The notes under the pieces were generated by a model. That model made no database searches and was not told the origin of the DNA. It saw only the letters and a program-made list of their open reading frames with translations. Shown one piece after another: positions 15,895 to 25,480 of a stretch of 64,000 nucleotides of DNA. Both the position numbers and the translations under genes were made by a program. Position 1 is the stretch's first letter; each line of letters starts with the position of its first letter. Origin of the DNA: Brevundimonas sp. NIBR11 (GTDB lineage: Bacteria > Pseudomonadota > Alphaproteobacteria > Caulobacterales > Caulobacteraceae); the NCBI RefSeq assembly GCF_027912535.1, contig NZ_CP115465.1, positions 2,026,001 to 2,090,000 on the forward strand, given 5' to 3'.

Positions 15895-17234
15895 CCGGGG
15901 CTCGCTCCCGAGGCGTCCGGCCGGGCGAGACCGAGGCCGCACAGTGGGCGATGCTGGGCCTCGCCCCAGCGGCGATCTATCTCGGCCATTTCTTCCTGGG
16001 GGCGGCGCTGCCGCTGCCGGCGCTGATCCTGCTGATGGTTCTGTCGGGGTTGCTGTGCATCGCCCTGTCGACGCGGAGGGCCCGTCTGGAGGTCGCCTCG
16101 ATCAGGCCGGTCTGGCCGCTGGTCACCCTGTTCGGACTTGTGATCGGGTCCGCCCTGCTCAGCCTGACCGACTGGGCGCCCGGTGGCGGCCACCCGATCT
16201 GGGCCTGGGTCGACGCGCCGCCTGCGGCGAGCATCAATGTCTCGGCGACCCTCATCGAGATCGTCAAGCTGATCGGGCTCGCGGCGGTCTTCGTGCTCGG
16301 ATGTCTGATGGGGGCCACCAGAGATCGTGCGCGGCGGAGCCTTCAGCTCGTGCTCTGGCTCGGCGCGGCCTACGCCCTCGTCAGCCTCGTGATCTTTCTG
16401 GGCGGTGAAGAATTGGGTCACGCCAGCCGCCGGCTGACGGGCGGGTTCGCCACTGCCAACGTCGCCGGCGCCCAGTTCGGCGTCCTGTCGCTCCTGGCGC
16501 TGAGCTGGGGCATGCGGCAGCTCCGGCAGAGTCGGCACGAGCCGACAGCCCGCCGCGTCACCGAGGTGGCGCCGTCCGTGGCCGCGCTTCTGCTCTTTCT
16601 GGTCTGCCTGATGATGACGGCGTCCCGCGCGGCGCTCGGAGCGACCGGGCTGGCAATGGCCGCGCTGACGACCTGGCAAGCGATCAGCGACCGACGCGCC
16701 CGCTGGCCTACGATCGCGGCGGGATGCCTAGTCGCCGTCCTGGCGGCGGTGGTCTTCGCGCGCGGCAATACCCTCTTCGTCGATCGATTCGACACTCTCG
16801 CCTCGGGCGGCGAGATCCGGGCGGCGGTCTACGACGCCCATTGGCGCGCCTTCCTGGCCTCGCCCCTGTCGGGCTACGGGCTGGGCAGCTACTCACAGTT
16901 GAACAACCAGATCATGACGTCGCTGAACGCCCCCGCCTTGTCGGACAGCGTGATCCTGCACAACGCCTATCTCCAGTGGCTGGTCGAAGGGGGTGTTTTC
17001 GGCGCCGCAGCAATCGTTCTGCTGATCGCCGCGATCCTGGGTTGGACGCTGTGGCGCATGCTGCAAAGACAGCGAAACTCAACCGTCCTCGCCGGTCTTC
17101 TGGCCGCCTCCGGATTGGTTCTGGTCCATGCGGCCGTCGATGTTCCGCTCAACACGCCGTCCTTCGAGGCCTTCTGGGCGCTTCTCCTCGGCCTGGGGTT
17201 CGCCATGGCCCAGACCTCGAGCATCCGGCGATGA
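15891..17234 (+). CDS. O-antigen ligase/polymerase family membrane protein (Wzy_C), copy 1
   Basis: 447 residues, GTG start overlapping the kinase stop. About ten to twelve hydrophobic segments. The Wzy_C signature is visible around 245-275 (LLFLVCLMMTASRAALGATGLAM) followed by a large periplasmic loop containing FDTLASGGEIRAAVYDAHWRAFLASPLSGYGLGSY, the typical loop of polymerases and ligases. Candidate Wzy polymerase for the repeat unit; a second member of the family lies at 25462-26910, so which is the polymerase cannot be decided from sequence alone. Confidence 0.88.
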   Translation: MTGARSRGVRPGETEAAQWAMLGLAPAAIYLGHFFLGAALPLPALILLMVLSGLLCIALSTRRARLEVASIRPVWPLVTLFGLVIGSALLSLTDWAPGGGHPIWAWVDAPPAASINVSATLIEIVKLIGLAAVFVLGCLMGATRDRARRSLQLVLWLGAAYALVSLVIFLGGEELGHASRRLTGGFATANVAGAQFGVLSLLALSWGMRQLRQSRHEPTARRVTEVAPSVAALLLFLVCLMMTASRAALGATGLAMAALTTWQAISDRRARWPTIAAGCLVAVLAAVVFARGNTLFVDRFDTLASGGEIRAAVYDAHWRAFLASPLSGYGLGSYSQLNNQIMTSLNAPALSDSVILHNAYLQWLVEGGVFGAAAIVLLIAAILGWTLWRMLQRQRNSTVLAGLLAASGLVLVHAAVDVPLNTPSFEAFWALLLGLGFAMAQTSSIRR

Positions 17235-17328
17235 GAGTCTTTGCCATAACGATGTGTTGGCAAGGCTTCGGGCGCCGTCCGGACCATGCTACGCGTGCGG
17301 TGCAGCATGGACGTGGCGGGGGGCGCCG

Positions 17329-18507
17329 ATGACAGTTCCAAGACTGACGTCCGAGGCGACCGCACCCACAACCCTGGCGAGTCGCGCCGCCATGGTCGGC
17401 CGACGCCTGCGCGTCTGGGCGACAACCGAAGTCGGAGGCTGGATCATCGTCGGTCTGCTGCTGATCTGCGCGCTCTTGACCGCTGCGGCCGTCGTCATCC
17501 TACCGCGGATCAACGCGGCGCCGCCGGTCGTGCCGGCCGAGACTTCCACCCTAAGCGCGACAGGCGCGACGCCGATTCAGGACCTGGCTGATTTCACCCT
17601 GGCTCCCGAGGCCGTGCAGAACATCAGCCGAGATGCCGCGCGCGCCTGGAACGCCGCCCTGCCCTTCTCGACGGATCCGATCCGTCCGTCGGCGCCCTTT
17701 TTCGCCCCGCCCACGGATGTCGAGAGCTATGGCCGCGCGCTCGATTGCCTGACCACCGCCGTCTATTACGAGGCCGCATCCGAGAGTGCGGCCGGACAGG
17801 CCGCCGTCGCCCAGGTCGTGCTGAACCGCGCACGCCATCCCGCCTATCCGCGCACGGTCTGCGGAGTCGTGTTCCAGGGCTCGGAGCGGACCACCGGTTG
17901 TCAGTTCAGCTTCACCTGTGACGGAGCCATGGCCCGCACGCCCTCGGTCGCGGGCTGGCAGAGGGCCAGGGCGGTGGCCGCCGCCGCCCTGAACGGCCAT
18001 GTCGTCGCGGCCGTCGGCACGGCGACCCACTATCACACCGACTGGGTCGCCCCCTACTGGGCGCCGCGCCTGTCCAAGATCACCATGATCGGGGCGCATA
18101 TCTTCTATCGCTGGAACGGGGCCTGGGGCCTGCCGGCCGCCTTCCGCGGCGTCTACGCGGGGGCCGAACCCGTCGTGCCCAAGATGGCGGGCCTGTCGAC
18201 CATCGCGTTCCAGACGCCGGTCGAGGTGTTCGACGCTTTCGACGCGCCTGCTCTCGAGACTGAGAGTGGCCCCCTGCCCCAGGCCGCCAGACTGGCGCCG
18301 ACGGTGTCGCTGGTTGATGGGGAACCGGCCGCCGCCGCTCCGGAGACGCTGCAGGGCGCCGAAACCACGGCTCAGACGCCGACCGCCCCGCTGACGCGTC
18401 CTGTGGTGTTGCAACGCGACGCGCCGATCATGGCCGATCCGCTGGCCAGTCCCACCGCCCCGCCTGTCCGGCAGCGGCAACGCATCGCGGCGCCCTCGGG
18501 ATGGTAG
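17329..18507 (+). CDS. Membrane-anchored cell wall hydrolase, SleB type
   Basis: 392 residues from ATG at 17329. One membrane anchor (GWIIVGLLLICALLTAAAVVIL, about 38-60). The SleB hydrolase-2 domain spans about 130-265: LTTAVYYEAASESAAGQAAVAQVVLNRARHPAYPRTVCGVVFQG, then CQFSFTCDG and TATHYHTDWVAPYW. Glu in YYEAA is the likely catalytic acid. The C-terminal 120 residues are Pro/Ala-rich and disordered. Family members cut peptidoglycan glycan strands; inside a polysaccharide cluster it could make room for an export complex or act on the glycan. Function here is inferred. Confidence 0.88.
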   Translation: MTVPRLTSEATAPTTLASRAAMVGRRLRVWATTEVGGWIIVGLLLICALLTAAAVVILPRINAAPPVVPAETSTLSATGATPIQDLADFTLAPEAVQNISRDAARAWNAALPFSTDPIRPSAPFFAPPTDVESYGRALDCLTTAVYYEAASESAAGQAAVAQVVLNRARHPAYPRTVCGVVFQGSERTTGCQFSFTCDGAMARTPSVAGWQRARAVAAAALNGHVVAAVGTATHYHTDWVAPYWAPRLSKITMIGAHIFYRWNGAWGLPAAFRGVYAGAEPVVPKMAGLSTIAFQTPVEVFDAFDAPALETESGPLPQAARLAPTVSLVDGEPAAAAPETLQGAETTAQTPTAPLTRPVVLQRDAPIMADPLASPTAPPVRQRQRIAAPSGW

Positions 18508-18553
18508 CCTTCGTGCTTCGGATCGCGCGAGAGCGCAGCGACGGGAGGGCGAC

Positions 18554-19813
18554 GTGACCCTCATCAGCGGCGGCCTGATGCCGGACTACGGCGATCATTC
18601 CGTGACTGACGGCTCAGTGGGCCGTCCGCGCCCTCAGGCTCTGGCGGGACAGCGAAAACGCATCCTGGTCATCGGCAAATACTATCCCCCTTTCCAAGGC
18701 GGGATCGAACACGTCACCCAACTCTATGTCGACCGACTGTCGCAGACCCACGACGTCCGCACGATGGTCAACGCCCATGACCGAACGAGCGGCGAGGAGC
18801 GGTTGGGTCGCGCCAGGCTGACACGACTGCGGACCTGGTTTTCGGCCTTCTCCCAGCCGATCGCGCCCTCGCTGATGTGGAAGCTCCGTCTGTCGGACTA
18901 CGACATGGTTCAATTCCACGCGCCCAACCCGTTCGCAGGGCTGGTGCTGTGGCTGCATCTGGCCTGCAGCCGGTTCCGCGGCGTGCTCGTGATCGTGCAC
19001 CACATGGAGATTCACGGGCGCGGACTGATCCGCGCCTGTGTGCAGCCCATATACCTGGCTTTGGTCAGGCGCGCGGCGTGGGTCGCGGTATCGTCCCGCA
19101 AGAATTTCGCGCTGTCCCGAGACCTGCCGGCCGACGCTCCGATCGTGACTTTGCCGTTCTGCGTCCGCGCGGACGAATACTCGATCAGCGCTTCCACCAG
19201 GGCCGAGACCCTGGCCTGGCGACGTGCGCGGTATGGCAAGGCGCCGCTGGTCGGATTCGTGGGCCGGCATGCACGGTACAAGGGGCTGGACGTGCTGGTG
19301 CGGGCGCTGGCCGAAATGCCGAACGTTCGCGCGGTCATCGCAGGCGACGGGCCGACGCGGGCCGAGACCATGACGCTGGCGAACGCGCTCGGCGTCGCGG
19401 ACCGGATCGACTTCCCTGGCGCGCTGAACCACGCCGACAAGCTGCGATTGCTGTCGGCCATCGACGTTTTCGCCTTCCCTTCGACCGAGAACACAGAAGC
19501 CTTCGGCGTCAGCCAGCTGGAGGCCATGCAGGTCGGCGCCGTGGTCGTGGCCAGCGACCTGCCTACCGGGGTCACGGACATCTCCATCGACGAGGAGACC
19601 GCCCTAGTCGCCCGCCCCGGAGACCCCGAGGACCTGGCCCGCCAGCTCACGCGCGTCCTGACGGACCGTGACCTGGCGAACCGGCTGAGGACGAATGCTG
19701 CCGCCCATGTCGAGCGCACCTTCTCCGAGCCGGCGGTCCTGACGGAACTGGATCGGCTGACGCGCGTGGCGCTGCAGTCGCCGACCGGCCAGCCGCAGGC
19801 ACGCGTGCGATGA
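18554..19813 (+). CDS. Glycosyltransferase family 4, first of the assembly operon
   Basis: 419 residues, GTG start with GGGAGG 5 bases upstream. GT-B fold: N-terminal ILVIGKYYPPFQGGIEHV with the glycine-rich acceptor loop, C-terminal LVGFVGRHARYKGLDVLVRAL and the E-x7-E nucleotide-sugar motif in TEAFGVSQLEAM. It opens the tightly packed run of genes up to galE. Donor and acceptor sugars cannot be read from sequence; GT4 enzymes are retaining and often use GDP-mannose or UDP-glucose. Confidence 0.9.
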   Translation: MTLISGGLMPDYGDHSVTDGSVGRPRPQALAGQRKRILVIGKYYPPFQGGIEHVTQLYVDRLSQTHDVRTMVNAHDRTSGEERLGRARLTRLRTWFSAFSQPIAPSLMWKLRLSDYDMVQFHAPNPFAGLVLWLHLACSRFRGVLVIVHHMEIHGRGLIRACVQPIYLALVRRAAWVAVSSRKNFALSRDLPADAPIVTLPFCVRADEYSISASTRAETLAWRRARYGKAPLVGFVGRHARYKGLDVLVRALAEMPNVRAVIAGDGPTRAETMTLANALGVADRIDFPGALNHADKLRLLSAIDVFAFPSTENTEAFGVSQLEAMQVGAVVVASDLPTGVTDISIDEETALVARPGDPEDLARQLTRVLTDRDLANRLRTNAAAHVERTFSEPAVLTELDRLTRVALQSPTGQPQARVR

Positions 19814-21111
19814 AGGTCGTCGGCCTGAAATCCGCCTGGAAAAGGCTTCGTGACTTCGCGGCGTCCCGGTCGGGCAAGGGTCTGTCCGCCGCCACCCTGT
19901 ATCAGGCGGCGACCTATCTGCTGCCGCTGATCACCTTCCCCTACCTGGCCCGTGTGCTGGGCGTGGAAGGGTTCGGTCTCGTCGGTCTGGCCACCGCCGT
20001 CGTCGGCTACGCCCTGCTCGTCACCGAGTGGGCGTTCGGCCTGACCGCGACCCAGGCCGTCGCCCAGAGCCAGGGGGACGCGGCGGCGGTCAACCGCATC
20101 ATCTGGTCGACCCTGCTGGCGAAGACCTGTCTCGGCCTGGTCTGCGGCGCCGCGATCGGCATCGGCGCCCTGTTCGCCCCTGCCGACCTGAGGCCTGTCT
20201 TGTGGGCCTCAATCGTGACTCTTGTCGGGATGATCATCAGCGTCGACTGGGCGCTCCGTGGAGTGCACGCCACAACCAGTTTCGCCGCGACGTCCATCAT
20301 CGGCCGGGCCGCTGCAGTGCCCTTGATCTTCATCCTGGTCCGCGATCGGGGGGACGCCGCCATGGCCGTATTCAGCCTGGGCGTGGGCGGTCTGATCACC
20401 GGAGCCCTCGGCATCTGGCGGGGCGTTCGAATGGGTCTGATCGGCAGGCCCGAGACGGGCGTGGGCGACGCCTGGCGGGCCATCAGAGGGGGCGCCCACG
20501 TCTTCGGCTCGATGGCCATGACCAGCCTCTACACCAACACCGTCACCGCCGGGTTGGGTCTCTTCGCGGGCACGGCCCAGGTTGGGCTATTCGCTGCGGC
20601 GGACCGGGTGAGGAAGCCGTTCGCCACCCTGCTGTCGCCGATCAATCTGGTCTTTTTCCCCCGAATGGGAGAGCTGGCGGCATCGGATCCGCCGGCGGCG
20701 GAGCGGATGGCGCGACGGCTTCTGATGATTCAGGGCGGGGCAGCATTGCTGCTCACCCTGGCGCTGATCGCGTCCGCGCCCCTGGTGGTGCGCATTCTGC
20801 TGGGCGACGCCTTCGACCCGGTGGTTCCCGTGCTGCAGATCCAGGCCGGGCTGATCTTCCTGACCGGGCTCAGCAATGTTCTGGGGCTGATGATCATGCT
20901 GCCGTTCGGGATGAAGCGGGCGTTCACCCTGTGCATCCTTTCCGGGGCCATCGTCGGCCTGACGGCTCTGTTCCCCCTGGCCCATTCGCATGGGGCGCTC
21001 GGCGCCTCGATCGCAGCCTGTCTGGCGGAGTTCAGCGTCACGGCGACCATGGTGTTCGCCCTGCGACGGCGATTCTCCTGGGTAAGACTGGGGCGCGTCC
21101 GGTATGCGTGA
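19810..21111 (+). CDS. Polysaccharide flippase (Wzx/MATE-like)
   Basis: 433 residues overlapping the previous gene by four bases (ATGA). Multiple membrane segments; the N-terminal motif LYQAATYLLPLITFPYLARVLGVEGFGLVGLATAV is diagnostic of Wzx oligosaccharide flippases. It moves undecaprenyl-linked repeat units across the inner membrane. A PF01943-like length and no fusion. Works between the cytoplasmic glycosyltransferases and the periplasmic polymerase. Confidence 0.93.
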   Translation: MKVVGLKSAWKRLRDFAASRSGKGLSAATLYQAATYLLPLITFPYLARVLGVEGFGLVGLATAVVGYALLVTEWAFGLTATQAVAQSQGDAAAVNRIIWSTLLAKTCLGLVCGAAIGIGALFAPADLRPVLWASIVTLVGMIISVDWALRGVHATTSFAATSIIGRAAAVPLIFILVRDRGDAAMAVFSLGVGGLITGALGIWRGVRMGLIGRPETGVGDAWRAIRGGAHVFGSMAMTSLYTNTVTAGLGLFAGTAQVGLFAAADRVRKPFATLLSPINLVFFPRMGELAASDPPAAERMARRLLMIQGGAALLLTLALIASAPLVVRILLGDAFDPVVPVLQIQAGLIFLTGLSNVLGLMIMLPFGMKRAFTLCILSGAIVGLTALFPLAHSHGALGASIAACLAEFSVTATMVFALRRRFSWVRLGRVRYA

Positions 21112-22186
21112 AATCCTGATCGTCGGCGCCGGTTTCGCGGGCGCGGTCTGCGCCGAACGCCTCGCGGCGCGTGGCGAACGGGCGCGGGTTATCGACCGGC
21201 GGCCGCACATCGCCGGCAATGCCTATGACGAACATGACGCGCACGGCGTGTTGGTCCATCGCTACGGGCCGCACATCTTCCACACCAACGCCAAACGCAT
21301 CTTCGAATATCTGAGCCGTTTCACGGACTGGCGCTTCTATGAGCATCGGGTCCTGGCCGAAGCGCGCGGACAGCAGCTTCCGATCCCGATCAATCGCACG
21401 ACGCTGAACAGCCTTTACGGTCTCGAACTCGACGAAGCAGGGGCCGCGGCCTTCATCGAACAGGCGCGCACCCCGCGCGAAAAGATCGCGACCAGCGAGG
21501 ACGTCGTCCTCAACAGCGTCGGGCCCGAGCTCTGCGACCTGTTCTTCCGCGGCTACACGAAGAAGCAGTGGGGCCTGGACCTGTCGGAGCTTTCGGCGGG
21601 CGTGGCCGCGCGCATCCCGACCCGCACCAACGACGACGATCGCTATTTCACCGATGCGTTCCAGTTCATGCCGTCCCATGGGTACACGGCGATGTTCGCG
21701 CGAATGCTGGACCACCCCAATATCACGGTGGAGCTGGGCGTGGACTTCCACGACATCGACCGTTCGAGCTTCGACCACATCGTCTATACCGGACCGATCG
21801 ACGCCTATTTCGACCACCGCTTCGGCCCCCTGCCCTATCGCAGCCTGCGGTTCGAGCACGAGCATCTGCCGGACGTGGATCAGGCCCAGCCGGTCGGGAC
21901 CGTCAACTATCCGAACGACCACGCCTACACCCGCATCACTGAGTTCAAGCATCTGAGCGGGCAGACGATGTCTGGGACCTCGATCGTTCGCGAGTATCCG
22001 ACGGCGGAGGGCGATCCCTACTATCCGATCCCCCGGCCCGAGAACGAGGCCCTGTTCAAGCGATACCGCGAACTGGCCGACGGAGAGCCGAACGTGACGT
22101 TCGTCGGCCGTCTGGCCCAGTACCGCTACTACAACATGGACCAGGTCGTGGGGGCCGCGCTGTCCGCTGTGGAGGGCATGCCGTGA
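21104..22186 (+). CDS. glf: UDP-galactopyranose mutase
   Basis: 360 residues. Flavoenzyme that turns UDP-galactopyranose into UDP-galactofuranose. FAD-binding start ILIVGAGFAGAVCAERLA, then DRRPHIAGNAYD, VHRYGPHIFHTNAKRI, the substrate loop FFRGYTKKQWGLDLSEL and the C-terminal FAD loop YRYYNMDQVVGAAL are all intact. Overlaps the flippase by 8 bases. Together with galE at the end of the operon it implies that the polymer contains galactofuranose. Confidence 0.96.
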   Translation: MREILIVGAGFAGAVCAERLAARGERARVIDRRPHIAGNAYDEHDAHGVLVHRYGPHIFHTNAKRIFEYLSRFTDWRFYEHRVLAEARGQQLPIPINRTTLNSLYGLELDEAGAAAFIEQARTPREKIATSEDVVLNSVGPELCDLFFRGYTKKQWGLDLSELSAGVAARIPTRTNDDDRYFTDAFQFMPSHGYTAMFARMLDHPNITVELGVDFHDIDRSSFDHIVYTGPIDAYFDHRFGPLPYRSLRFEHEHLPDVDQAQPVGTVNYPNDHAYTRITEFKHLSGQTMSGTSIVREYPTAEGDPYYPIPRPENEALFKRYRELADGEPNVTFVGRLAQYRYYNMDQVVGAALSAVEGMP

Positions 22187-23445
22187 AAGTCGCGATCTAC
22201 GAACGATACAGGCTGCGACAAGGCGCCAGCGGTCCGCCCGGCTATCTCTGGTACCTACGCTGCGGCCTCGAGACCCTCGGCGACGACTCGATCGTGTTTC
22301 TGGAAGGCGACACGGCGACGGCGCCGAACCGCCCCCCGCCCTCGCGGTTAATGCAGCGGCTTCGCGACGTCAGCCCAGGCCTGTGGAGGCTGGCCAAGTC
22401 CTATGGCCCCTCGGAACTGAGACGCCAGGTCATCGACGCCACCAGGAACGTCGCCGAGCTCCGTCTGCCCGATTGGGCCGAAGTCGAACTGCGGGACGGC
22501 GATTTCGACCTCATTCACTGCCACTGCGTGGAGGACGCCGTCCGGGCGCACAACTCGCTCGAATGCCTGGGATTGCGAGACCGGACACGCATCATCACCA
22601 CGGTCCATTCGCCCGAGCCGCCCTATCTGGAAAGCCTGGCGGGCTTCCACGGGCATGGCCTTCACCGATCGCTGGAACGGACCGCCGAGCGAGGGCTAAA
22701 GACCATCGACGACACGGCCGTGCGGGTGTCCGACGGCTTCATCTTCCCGGCGGCGGAGGCGATCGAGCATTTCGCCTCGTGGTCCGCCCTGACCAAAGCG
22801 CTCTCCGAGAAACCGCTTCGGTACGTGCTGACGGGCATCACCGAGTCGGCCCAAACGCCGTCCACATATCCGTTGCCCGCCGGCAGGCTCAAGCTGATGT
22901 TCGCCGGACGGCACAACGAGGTGAAGGGCTACGACCTTCTCAGCTCGGCGGCGCCGCTGCTGGAACGGCATGATGCGGTGATGGTCGTCGCCGGGGCCGC
23001 CGGCCCGCTGCCGACACCCGAGCATCCGCGATGGTGCGAGTTGGGGTGGATCTCCAATGCCCGCAGCGTGATGAGCCGGTGCGACGCCTTCGTGCTGCCG
23101 AACAAGGCCACCTATTTCGACCTCGTCGCCCTGGAGGTCCTCGCCGCCGGAAGGATGTTGATCGCGAGCCGGACGGGCGGCAACAAGGTTCTGGAGCGGC
23201 TGTCCGACGGCGTCCTGTTGTTCGATCCCACCGAGGCCGGTCTGAGGGGCGCGCTGGAGGAGGTCGCCGCCCTGGACGCGAACGAACTCGCCCGACGCGG
23301 GGCATCGAACCGCGCGGCCTTCGACCGGCATTTCACCGCGACCAGGTTCGCCGAGAAATACCTCGTGGCCATCCGGTCGCTCGCTGCGGGCGCCAGCGGC
23401 GCCGTGGACGAGCCTTCGGATCGGAACGTCTCCCTTTGCGCATAG
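22183..23445 (+). CDS. Glycosyltransferase, GT-B fold, with altered E-x7-E motif
   Basis: 420 residues, ATGA overlap with glf. C-terminal GT-B half is recognisable: RLKLMFAGRHNEVKGYDLLSSAAPLL (donor-binding start) and VALEVLAAGRMLIASRTGGNKVL. At the E-x7-E position the sequence is TYFDLVALE, so the first Glu is Thr. This could mean a different donor geometry or a diverged, less active enzyme. N-terminus MKVAIYERYRLRQGASGPPGYLWYLRCGLE has a glycine-rich acceptor loop. Confidence 0.85.
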   Translation: MKVAIYERYRLRQGASGPPGYLWYLRCGLETLGDDSIVFLEGDTATAPNRPPPSRLMQRLRDVSPGLWRLAKSYGPSELRRQVIDATRNVAELRLPDWAEVELRDGDFDLIHCHCVEDAVRAHNSLECLGLRDRTRIITTVHSPEPPYLESLAGFHGHGLHRSLERTAERGLKTIDDTAVRVSDGFIFPAAEAIEHFASWSALTKALSEKPLRYVLTGITESAQTPSTYPLPAGRLKLMFAGRHNEVKGYDLLSSAAPLLERHDAVMVVAGAAGPLPTPEHPRWCELGWISNARSVMSRCDAFVLPNKATYFDLVALEVLAAGRMLIASRTGGNKVLERLSDGVLLFDPTEAGLRGALEEVAALDANELARRGASNRAAFDRHFTATRFAEKYLVAIRSLAAGASGAVDEPSDRNVSLCA

Positions 23446-24569
23446 TCCTGACATCCGGTCACAAGGCCGACTGGGATGCGGGGGCGTCGAGCGTCTATCT
23501 GAACCTGCATCAGCAGCTCGGTTCACTGAACCACGACACGTCGATCCATCACTACGACCGCTACGGAGCGTCGGGAGCGGTGGGTCGGCTCGCCGGTCTG
23601 GTCGATCCCTTGCTGCTCGATCGGGTGCTGTACGACGAAGTCAAACAGGCTGACGTTGTCGATGTGACGGGCGGCCTGGGCTGGAAACTGTTCGACCGGC
23701 TCGGTCGGGAGGCCGGCGGCCGCGCCCCGCTTCGCGTCTGTCATCTCCACGGGCTGGAGTTCAAGGACGACCAGGCGCGAATGATGGAAGAAGCCTCCCA
23801 GCTCCTGAAAACGCCGCTCCTTTACAGGCTCTTCGGCCGACATCTGCGGAACTGGCATGAGTTTCGGGCGATCAGGAACGCCGATCTGGTCATCTGCCAC
23901 AGTTCGAGGGAAGCCGACGCCATTCAGGTGGCGGGGCTGAAGGGCGAAAACCAGATCGCCGTCGTTCCCCTGGGCGTCGATTCCGGCCCCGTGAAACCGC
24001 GAGACTTCACCGTGGCCGCGATCCGCATCCTGTGGTGGGGCTCTTGGACCGAGCGAAAGGGTCGGGCCTATCTGCCGCGCACGCTCGAACTGATCGCCCG
24101 GGAGGTTCCCGAGGTGACCCTGACGATCGGCGGCTGCAGCTCGGAGAAAGCCAGCATCCTCCGTGCGTTCGGTCCGGCGATGGCCAGTCGCGTTGAAGTC
24201 CTGCCGTTCGTGTCGCGGGCGCAGCAAAGCGACATCATGGACGAGCACGACGTCTTCCTGTTCCCGTCGATTTCAGAGGGGTTCGGCCTAGCGCTGCTGG
24301 AGGCGATGTCGCGTGGGATGCCTTGCGTCACGACCTACACCGGAATGTACGACTGGCTGGAACACGGCCGGAACTGCTGCGTGGTCCCGATGCAGGCGCC
24401 CTCCGCGACGGCTCGCCAGATCGTGACCCTTCTCCGGAGCCCGGCGTTGAGGTCGGCCCTGTCCGCCGAGGCGATCGAGACGGCCCACGCATTGACCTGG
24501 CGAAACTTCGCCGAAGGGGTGGCGCAGGCCTACGCGCTTCATCTGGAACGACGGACCGGGCGATGCTGA
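23436..24569 (+). CDS. Glycosyltransferase family 4
   Basis: 377 residues read from TTG at 23436, the only start that gives a proper GT-B N-terminus (RIVLTSGHKADWDAGASSVYL). The gene overlaps the preceding one by 10 bases, consistent with the rest of the operon. C-terminal half: IRILWWGSWTERKGRAYLPRTLELI and the E-x7-E motif in SEGFGLALLEAMSRGMP. The long frame upstream of 23436 is the antiphase shadow of the previous gene. Sugar specificity unknown. Confidence 0.88.
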   Translation: MRIVLTSGHKADWDAGASSVYLNLHQQLGSLNHDTSIHHYDRYGASGAVGRLAGLVDPLLLDRVLYDEVKQADVVDVTGGLGWKLFDRLGREAGGRAPLRVCHLHGLEFKDDQARMMEEASQLLKTPLLYRLFGRHLRNWHEFRAIRNADLVICHSSREADAIQVAGLKGENQIAVVPLGVDSGPVKPRDFTVAAIRILWWGSWTERKGRAYLPRTLELIAREVPEVTLTIGGCSSEKASILRAFGPAMASRVEVLPFVSRAQQSDIMDEHDVFLFPSISEGFGLALLEAMSRGMPCVTTYTGMYDWLEHGRNCCVVPMQAPSATARQIVTLLRSPALRSALSAEAIETAHALTWRNFAEGVAQAYALHLERRTGRC

Positions 24570-25480
24570 TCTCGGTCCTGGTCCCCACCTACCGGCGTCC
24601 GGACGATCTGGCGCGCTGTCTCGCCGGTCTGGAAAGGCAGACCCGGCGCGCGGACGAAGTGGTCGTCGTCCATCGCGAGGACGATCTCGAAACCCGCACC
24701 GTCCTCAGCCGGTTCGCAAAGACCCTGCCCGTCGTCGCGGCGGCGGTGAGTGGTCCGGGCGCTGTCAGGGCCTACAACCTCGGCCTGGACACGGCGGCGG
24801 GGGACCTCGTCGCGATCACCGACGATGATGCGATCCCGCACACGGACTGGCTGGCGCGGATCGAGACGCATTTCGCGGCCAATGAAACACTCGGCGCCGT
24901 GGGCGGCCGGGATGTCGTGCACGAGGACGGCGTCGCCATCGCCGCGAGCCGATCCGTCGTCGGGCGCATACAGTGGTTCGGTCGGGTGATCGGCAACCAC
25001 CATCTGGGGCGCGACGGACCGCGACCTGTGCATGTGCTCAAGGGCGTGAACATGAGTTTCCGGCGCGCCGCCATAACGGGCCGCCGGTTCGATGCCCGAC
25101 TGAGAGGCGCCGGCGCGCAGGTCCATCTCGAGATCGGCCTCTGCACCGCTGTTCTCAAAGCCGGATGGGGCGTCGTCTACGATCCGGAGGTGCGGGTGGA
25201 TCATTTTCCCGCTCGGCGGCACGACGACGATCAGAGAACGGGCTTCTCCGCCGGAGCGCAGGTCGACGCCGTCCACAACGAGACTTTGGCCCTGCTCGAC
25301 TATCTGCCGTGGGCGCGCAGAGGTCTGTTCGTCCTGTGGGCGACGATCGTCGGCACGCGGCAGTCGCCCGGGGCGGCGCTAGCGCTGCTGACGGCGAACC
25401 GGCGAGAGGGGCGAGACCGCTTCGCCGCCACGATGAAGGGACGAGCGCAAGGGATCGGGACATGGTTGCGCACACGCTGA
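24563..25480 (+). CDS. Glycosyltransferase family 2
   Basis: 305 residues from ATG at 24563, overlapping the previous gene by 7 bases. Single GT-A domain: LISVLVPTYRRPDDLARCLAGLERQ, the metal-binding DxD-like ITDDDAIPHTDWL, GAVGGRD and the late VHLEIGLCTAVLKAGW region that carries the catalytic base. C-terminal part has a hydrophobic segment near GLFVLWATIVGTR, suggesting membrane association. The only clear inverting GT-A enzyme in the operon. Donor unknown. Confidence 0.9.
   Translation: MLISVLVPTYRRPDDLARCLAGLERQTRRADEVVVVHREDDLETRTVLSRFAKTLPVVAAAVSGPGAVRAYNLGLDTAAGDLVAITDDDAIPHTDWLARIETHFAANETLGAVGGRDVVHEDGVAIAASRSVVGRIQWFGRVIGNHHLGRDGPRPVHVLKGVNMSFRRAAITGRRFDARLRGAGAQVHLEIGLCTAVLKAGWGVVYDPEVRVDHFPARRHDDDQRTGFSAGAQVDAVHNETLALLDYLPWARRGLFVLWATIVGTRQSPGAALALLTANRREGRDRFAATMKGRAQGIGTWLRTR

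Noticed and set aside
13579..15942. 787-residue open frame on the minus strand over the BY-kinase gene
   Set aside because: Arg/Gly/Asp/Gln-rich shadow of the real gene in a high-GC genome; no recognisable domain and full overlap with a clear kinase.
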